64,000 bases of DNA, taken from positions 102,860 to 166,859 of the forward strand of contig JAZKAR010000019.1 of the NCBI GenBank assembly GCA_040389065.1. The letters run 5' to 3'. The notes under the pieces are model-generated. The model did not search any database. It saw only the letters and a program-made list of their open reading frames with translations, and had not been told where the DNA came from. Source of the stretch: JAZKAR01 sp040389065 (GTDB lineage Bacteria > Pseudomonadota > Gammaproteobacteria > Burkholderiales > Casimicrobiaceae). Both the position numbers and the translations under genes were made by a program. Shown here piece after piece: positions 59,927 to 64,000 of this stretch. Within the stretch, counting starts at the first letter, position 1; the number at the start of each line of letters is the position of its first letter.

Positions 59927-62140
59927 ATGGCTGATCTTGCATTCTTGAATAATAACCCTTTATTTCAACGCATCGTGCGCATGCTTGCTGGCGGGCAAGC
60001 AAAACAATTATTTGGCCCTGTTCTTGTACTACTTATTTTGGGCATGATGATTCTGCCCCTACCGCCATTTATTCTAGATATTTTCTTTACCTTTAATATA
60101 GCTATTTCTATATTAGTACTCTTAGTTAGTCTTTATACCGTCAAAGCCCTAGAATTTTCAATCTTCCCCGCTATTTTATTGGTAACAACCCTTTTGCGTT
60201 TATCGCTAAATGTGGCCTCTACACGTCAAGTTATGCTGCATGGGCATGAAGGGCCAGATGCAGCAGGCGCGGTGATTGAAGCCTTTGGTCACTTTCTGGT
60301 GGGCGGCAATTTTACGGTTGGTATTTTGGTTTTTGTCATTTTAGTTGTCATTAACTTTGTGGTAATTACAAAAGGTGCAGGGCGTATCGCAGAAGTAGGC
60401 GCACGCTTTACATTAGATGCCATGCCAGGTAAGCAAATGGCGATTGATGCCGACTTAAACGCGGGGCTCATTGGCGAAGAAGAAGCCCGCACACGCCGCG
60501 CCGAAGTAGGGCAAGAGGCCGATTTTTATGGGGCAATGGATGGTGCTTCAAAGTTTGTGCGCGGCGATGCAGTAGCAGGCATATTGATTATGTTAATCAA
60601 TATTATCGGCGGATTAATGATTGGTGTTATCCAACATGATCTTCCTATTGCTGACGCGCTACGCACCTATACGCTGCTTACCATTGGTGACGGATTAGTT
60701 GCTCAGATTCCCGGCCTTGTTATCTCTACCGCTGCCGGTATCATGGTGAGCCGTGTTACCAGCGATCAAGGGCTAAGCGACCAAATTATTGTTCAGATGT
60801 TAAACCGCCCTGAAGCGCTAGGAATTACGGGCTTCATTCTGGCATTAATGGGTATGATTCCTAACATGCCCCATCTGTCTTTTTTTACAATGGCGCTGGC
60901 ATTGATGGGCGTTGCTTATTACGCAAAAAATCAAAAATTAATTATTGCAGGCGATGGCGCAGAACCTCAAGCGGCTCCTAGAGGGGGGCCTGCACCTGCA
61001 CCAGGAGCTGCTGGCGATCAGGGGGCGGCACCTTCTTCAGCAGTACCAGGAGCACCTTCACCAGCCGCCGCTCAAAGCATGCCAGAAGTTAGCTGGAAAG
61101 ATGTCGAAATGCTTGATGTTTTAGGGCTAGAGATTGGGTACCGCTTAATTCCCTTTGTTGATCAAAGCACAGGCGCTGAATTGCTAAAACGGATTAAAAA
61201 TATTCGTAAAAATTTAGCTCAAAAATTTGGCTTCCTCATTCCTTCCATGCATATCCGAGATAATACGGCTGAACTACGCCCCAGCGAGTACCGCCTCATG
61301 CTTAAAGGTGTACCTATAGGGCGAGGCGAAGTCTACCCAGGGCAATTTATGGCAATTAATCCTGGCAAAGTGCTGGGGCCGATTGATGGAACCAGCGCAC
61401 GCGACCCTGCCTATGGTTTACCTGCCGTATGGATTGAGTCTGCAAAGCGCGATCAAGCAATTGCCTTAGGCTATACGGTAGTAGAACCCACAGGAGTGAT
61501 GGTAACTCACCTATCCACCTTGCTCGAACGTTATGCCCATGAATTACTAGGCCGTGAAGAAACACAAGAATGGATAGATAATATAGGGCGGCAATCTCCT
61601 AAACTTATCGAAGATTTAGTGCCTAAAACATTATCGCTCAGTGCGCTTCAACGTGTTTTACAAAGTTTATTAACCGAAGGGCTGCCGCTGCGTGATGCGC
61701 GTACTATTTTAGAAACACTGGCTGAGTGGGCGCCTAAGACACCTGATCCTGATGAACTAACGGCTCATATTCGTATCAGGATGGGAAGAGCATTAATCCA
61801 AAGCCTATTCGGGAATGCAGAACGCTTAGATTTAATTGCACTTGAACCAGGGCTTGAACGCCTTTTACTGCAATCGCTTCAAAGCAAACCCGCAGGAGCT
61901 TCTACTCCAGCGTGGGAACCAGGCTTACTGGAAACGCTAATTCAACAAGCTCAAAATATGGTGCAGGAACGTAATGTACGAGGCGATGATCATCCATTAG
62001 TATTATTAGTGCCCTCCCCCCTTCGAGGCCCTATTTCTCGCTTTTTGAAACGTGCTATTCCTGAATGGAATGTTATTTCACATACTGAGATACCGGATAA
62101 TAAAAGTATACAAATTGTAGGATTGCTAGGAAGAGCTTAA
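59927..62140 (+). CDS. flhA: flagellar export gate protein FlhA
   Basis: FlhA, the export-gate subunit that uses the proton motive force. The N-terminal half has about eight transmembrane helices (starting LFGPVLVLLILGMMILPLPPF) with the conserved GRIAEVGARFTLDAMPGKQMAIDADLNAGLI FHIPEP-like loop. The C-terminal cytosolic domain includes LEIGYRLIPFVD and VVEPTGVMVTHL. An Ala/Pro/Gly-rich linker (APRGGPAPAPGAAGDQGAAP) near residue 345-385 joins them and is longer than usual. I start at the ATG at 59927; an in-frame GTG at 59915 is possible. flhB, flhF and fliA are not adjacent, unlike in most relatives. Confidence 0.96.
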   Translation: MADLAFLNNNPLFQRIVRMLAGGQAKQLFGPVLVLLILGMMILPLPPFILDIFFTFNIAISILVLLVSLYTVKALEFSIFPAILLVTTLLRLSLNVASTRQVMLHGHEGPDAAGAVIEAFGHFLVGGNFTVGILVFVILVVINFVVITKGAGRIAEVGARFTLDAMPGKQMAIDADLNAGLIGEEEARTRRAEVGQEADFYGAMDGASKFVRGDAVAGILIMLINIIGGLMIGVIQHDLPIADALRTYTLLTIGDGLVAQIPGLVISTAAGIMVSRVTSDQGLSDQIIVQMLNRPEALGITGFILALMGMIPNMPHLSFFTMALALMGVAYYAKNQKLIIAGDGAEPQAAPRGGPAPAPGAAGDQGAAPSSAVPGAPSPAAAQSMPEVSWKDVEMLDVLGLEIGYRLIPFVDQSTGAELLKRIKNIRKNLAQKFGFLIPSMHIRDNTAELRPSEYRLMLKGVPIGRGEVYPGQFMAINPGKVLGPIDGTSARDPAYGLPAVWIESAKRDQAIALGYTVVEPTGVMVTHLSTLLERYAHELLGREETQEWIDNIGRQSPKLIEDLVPKTLSLSALQRVLQSLLTEGLPLRDARTILETLAEWAPKTPDPDELTAHIRIRMGRALIQSLFGNAERLDLIALEPGLERLLLQSLQSKPAGASTPAWEPGLLETLIQQAQNMVQERNVRGDDHPLVLLVPSPLRGPISRFLKRAIPEWNVISHTEIPDNKSIQIVGLLGRA

Positions 62141-62380
62141 CGACTTCTTTTTAGACGTTAGAAGTTAATTTAGCGCAGGTTTCCGATTCATTCGATTTTA
62201 AAATCGCTTGGGAAAAATGAATTGATATCTTAAATGCTCTCATAGCTTTGATCCCAACAGCGCCAAGGATTATCTCACCCTTAAACTTTACACGTCTGTC
62301 AATGTTGAAGTTCTATATACTATGTATAGAACATCGCGAGCTAATTTGTACATTCATTTAAAACTAATCATAAGAATAAA

Positions 62381-62965
62381 ATGTTAAAAAAATCACTACT
62401 CTTGTTGGCCTTACTAACTCTATCCCATAACACTTTTGCTACACTATTCACCAACAAAGCAGCATGGGAAGCCGCTGCAAATGGCGTAATTCAAGCCGAG
62501 CCTGAGTTTGGGGGGTGTGTTGGGACCGTTGGTGTGCAAACTTGCACTTACTATCCCACTGGAATATTTACTGATACAAAAGTTGTTGGACAAGCATATT
62601 CTTTTATTCAATTCAACACCCCTTCAGGATCGCACGGCGACTTCAGCGCAATTGGTTTTAATGTCGATACATCCGGCAACGATATAGGAGGAAAATTAGC
62701 TTTTACATTAGGGTATGGTGAACCCACATACTTCCTTCCCGCTAGCTTTAGTGGTGGATTTTTAGGTATGGTTGAAGACCACCTTGTCGATGGAAATTCT
62801 ATTAAGATTCTCCCGCAGAGCAGTACTCCCGTAACATTTACATTAAGTAATTTTCAAACTGCCGCGCTTGTTACCCCCGCCCCCGAACCCGAAACTTATG
62901 CAATGATGCTGACTGGATTGGGTTTGGTAGGACTAAGCGCTAGAAGAAAAAAGAAATTATCATAA
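62381..62965 (+). CDS. PEP-CTERM exported protein
   Basis: A 194-residue exported protein. The signal peptide MLKKSLLLLALLTLSHNTFA leads to a compact domain (FTNKAAWEAAANG...GGCVGTVGVQTCTYYPTGIFTDTK...GDFSAIGFNVDTSGNDIGGKL). The tail APEPETYAMMLTGLGLVGL plus a basic end (SARRKKKLS) is a textbook PEP-CTERM signal, sorted and cut by an exosortase. Four cysteines in GGC...QTC probably pair. It has a convergent paralogue at 63344-63934. Exosortase and EPS genes are not in this window. Confidence 0.9.
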   Translation: MLKKSLLLLALLTLSHNTFATLFTNKAAWEAAANGVIQAEPEFGGCVGTVGVQTCTYYPTGIFTDTKVVGQAYSFIQFNTPSGSHGDFSAIGFNVDTSGNDIGGKLAFTLGYGEPTYFLPASFSGGFLGMVEDHLVDGNSIKILPQSSTPVTFTLSNFQTAALVTPAPEPETYAMMLTGLGLVGLSARRKKKLS

Positions 62966-62971
62966 TCTAGA

Positions 62972-63003
62972 AATAAGTACGGCATTTTAAGCCCGTACTT
63001 ATT
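62972..63003. terminator. hairpin after PEP-CTERM gene
   Basis: AATAAGTACGG (62972-62982) and CCGTACTTATT (62993-63003) form an 11-bp stem with a 10-base loop, seven bases beyond the PEP-CTERM stop. No strong T-tract follows. It may act for both directions. Confidence 0.55.
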
Positions 63004-63009
63004 CTAGCT

Positions 63010-63209
63010 CTAAGATACTCTAAAAGATTTTAATGAGCTACTGATAGCTTTTATATCTAATGATGTAACAGTAGAGAAAGACTGCGCTGCCCGTAGCTTA
63101 ACTATACCCGCAGTAGTTCCGTTCACAACAGTAGCCTTAACTTTTAAAACCCCTTTAGTAACTCCTGTTAAATTTCCTGGTGTAAAGTCTAATGTAATAG
63201 TGTCATCAT
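63010..63209 (-). pseudogene. 3' fragment of a lost gene
   Basis: A minus-strand frame reads DTITLDFTPGNLTGVTKGVL, then KVKATVVNGTTAGIVKLRAA, then QSFSTVTSLDIKAISSSLKS, FRVS and a TAG at 63010-63012. The beta-strand-like, Thr/Val-rich sequence looks like the end of a secreted protein. Upstream it runs into the inverted repeat at 63210, beyond which a TAA closes the frame and no start or ribosome site is found. I read it as a truncated gene end. The parent family is not recognised. Confidence 0.55.
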
Positions 63210-63319
63210 AATTAGGGCCAGACTCGATTTATGATTCATCATTAATAATAGATACATAAATTATGCTAGGCTTACACGCTAGGAGCAGCGCCAAATCCAA
63301 TTCGAGTCTGACCCTAATT
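63210..63319. mobile_element. MITE-like inverted repeat element
   Basis: AATTAGGGCCAGACTCGA (left, 63210-63230) and the reverse complement of the right end (63299-63319, TCGAGTCTGACCCTAATT on the plus strand) match at 19 of 21 positions and flank about 70 bp. The terminal AATTAGGGTCAGACTCGA-type motif and the size suggest a non-autonomous element or REP-like unit mobilised in trans. It abuts the gene fragment and lies between two paralogous PEP-CTERM genes. No transposase is present. Confidence 0.6.
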
Positions 63320-63343
63320 CTAAAAATCTTGGTGATTATTACT

Positions 63344-63934
63344 TTATGATAATTTTTTATTTAAAAGACTAATGCTTGCCAATCCAATCATTAGCATTGC
63401 ATAGGTTTCAGGTTCTGGTGCTGGGGAAGCAGGAGGCACTGACGTTTGAAAATTGCTGAGTGTAAATGTTGTTGGGGTATTGCTCATCGGAATAATGTTT
63501 ATTGAGTTAATTTGTGTAGGTTGCCCTGAATTTATACCAAAATAACCTCCTGTAAAACTGGTAGGAAGAAAATATTTTTGATTGCTCAATCCAAGTGAAA
63601 ACGATATTTTTCCACCGATATCTACTCCTCCGGTATCGATATTAAATCCAATGGCACTAAAATTCCCATGCTGAACGCCGCTTGGATTATAAAAATAAAT
63701 AGCTGATTCTACCTGCCCCAAAAATTTTGTATCAGTGAATATCCCGTTGGGATAGTCTGTGCAATTTCGTGCTGCTACATCTCCCATGCAGCCACCGAAA
63801 CTAGGCTCATCTAGAATTGGCCCGGGCGCAGCGGCTTCCCAAGCGCTTTTATCTGTAAACGTTTGATTGCTGAATGCAGGCATAGAGCAGGTAATACTGG
63901 CTGCTAGTGCTATTAGACTAACTATTTTCTTCAT
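63344..63934 (-). CDS. PEP-CTERM exported protein, paralogue
   Basis: About 196 residues. The ATG at 63934 has AGGAA just upstream and opens a signal peptide (MKKIVSLIALAASITCSMPAF); the frame extends 14 codons further but without need. The body parallels the protein at 62381-62965: FTDKSAWEAAAPGPILDEPSFGGCMG, GIFTDTKFLGQ, NFSAIGFNIDTGGVDIGGKI, TPTTFTLSNFQTS. The tail APEPETYAMLMIGLASISL ends in NKKLS, a weaker basic stop than RRKKK in its sister. Convergent paralogues point to an inverted duplication. Confidence 0.9.
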   Translation of the reverse strand: MKKIVSLIALAASITCSMPAFSNQTFTDKSAWEAAAPGPILDEPSFGGCMGDVAARNCTDYPNGIFTDTKFLGQVESAIYFYNPSGVQHGNFSAIGFNIDTGGVDIGGKISFSLGLSNQKYFLPTSFTGGYFGINSGQPTQINSINIIPMSNTPTTFTLSNFQTSVPPASPAPEPETYAMLMIGLASISLLNKKLS

Positions 63935-64000
63935 TTTTTTCCTGATTAATATAGCCGAGCAACTATAAATTAACATAATCGAAGTGCTCAGAAAAAAGTT

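Overview
The window looks like chromosomal DNA of an AT-rich betaproteobacterium, most likely of Burkholderiales type. This is inferred from the GroEL/GroES sequences, the HrcA/CIRCE plus sigma-32-like control region, the fused MaeB malic enzyme, the ruvB-ybgC-tolQRA block, a DarP/YjgA gene next to a pmbA locus, and PEP-CTERM proteins. No rRNA, tRNA, CRISPR array or complete insertion sequence was recognised. Most genes are housekeeping genes. The gaps between them are littered with degenerate palindromic repeats of at least two families.

Layout. 0-18 kb holds an alpha/beta hydrolase, groES-groEL, msrB, valS, mutS, a YoaK-like membrane protein, mnmA, dapE, prmB and a secreted adenosine-deaminase-like protein. 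18-27 kb is an accessory block, all on the minus strand, and the most unusual part of the window. Read in the direction of transcription it contains a very small peptide gene (C-terminus ATRPFATKAVYAPPVM), a 9-bp hairpin, a large beta-propeller protein, two tandem Methyltransf_2-type methyltransferases, a glyoxalase/VOC protein, a WD40 protein translationally coupled to a formylglycine-generating-enzyme-like protein, and finally a DUF938 methyltransferase. I read it as a candidate ribosomal-peptide (RiPP-like) or peptide-derived cofactor cluster. The function is not established. Upstream lies more than 1 kb of very AT-rich DNA without genes.

28-38 kb carries a YidB-like protein, a secreted HSL-type esterase, an S1/P1-type nuclease and the flagellar operon fliE / fliF-fliG-fliH-fliI. 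fliJ is not at its usual place, and flhA stands alone at 60-62 kb. 38-53 kb holds a large hybrid histidine kinase, darP/yjgA, maeB, pmbA, ahcY, aroB (behind a 54-bp tandem duplication), and tolA, tolR, tolQ, ybgC and ruvB. 53-64 kb holds an ArsH-like flavoprotein, a divergent SDR/LysR pair, gloA, a secreted 3D-domain protein, zapE, flhA, and two paralogous PEP-CTERM proteins in convergent orientation. Between these two lies a truncated gene remnant and a MITE-like inverted repeat.

How the genes fit together: groESL is a heat-shock unit; fliEFGHI and flhA build the flagellar basal body and export gate; tolQRA is part of the Tol-Pal envelope system (tolB and pal are not here); ahcY recycles S-adenosylhomocysteine, which would matter for the many methyltransferases; the 18-27 kb block appears self-contained and was perhaps acquired.
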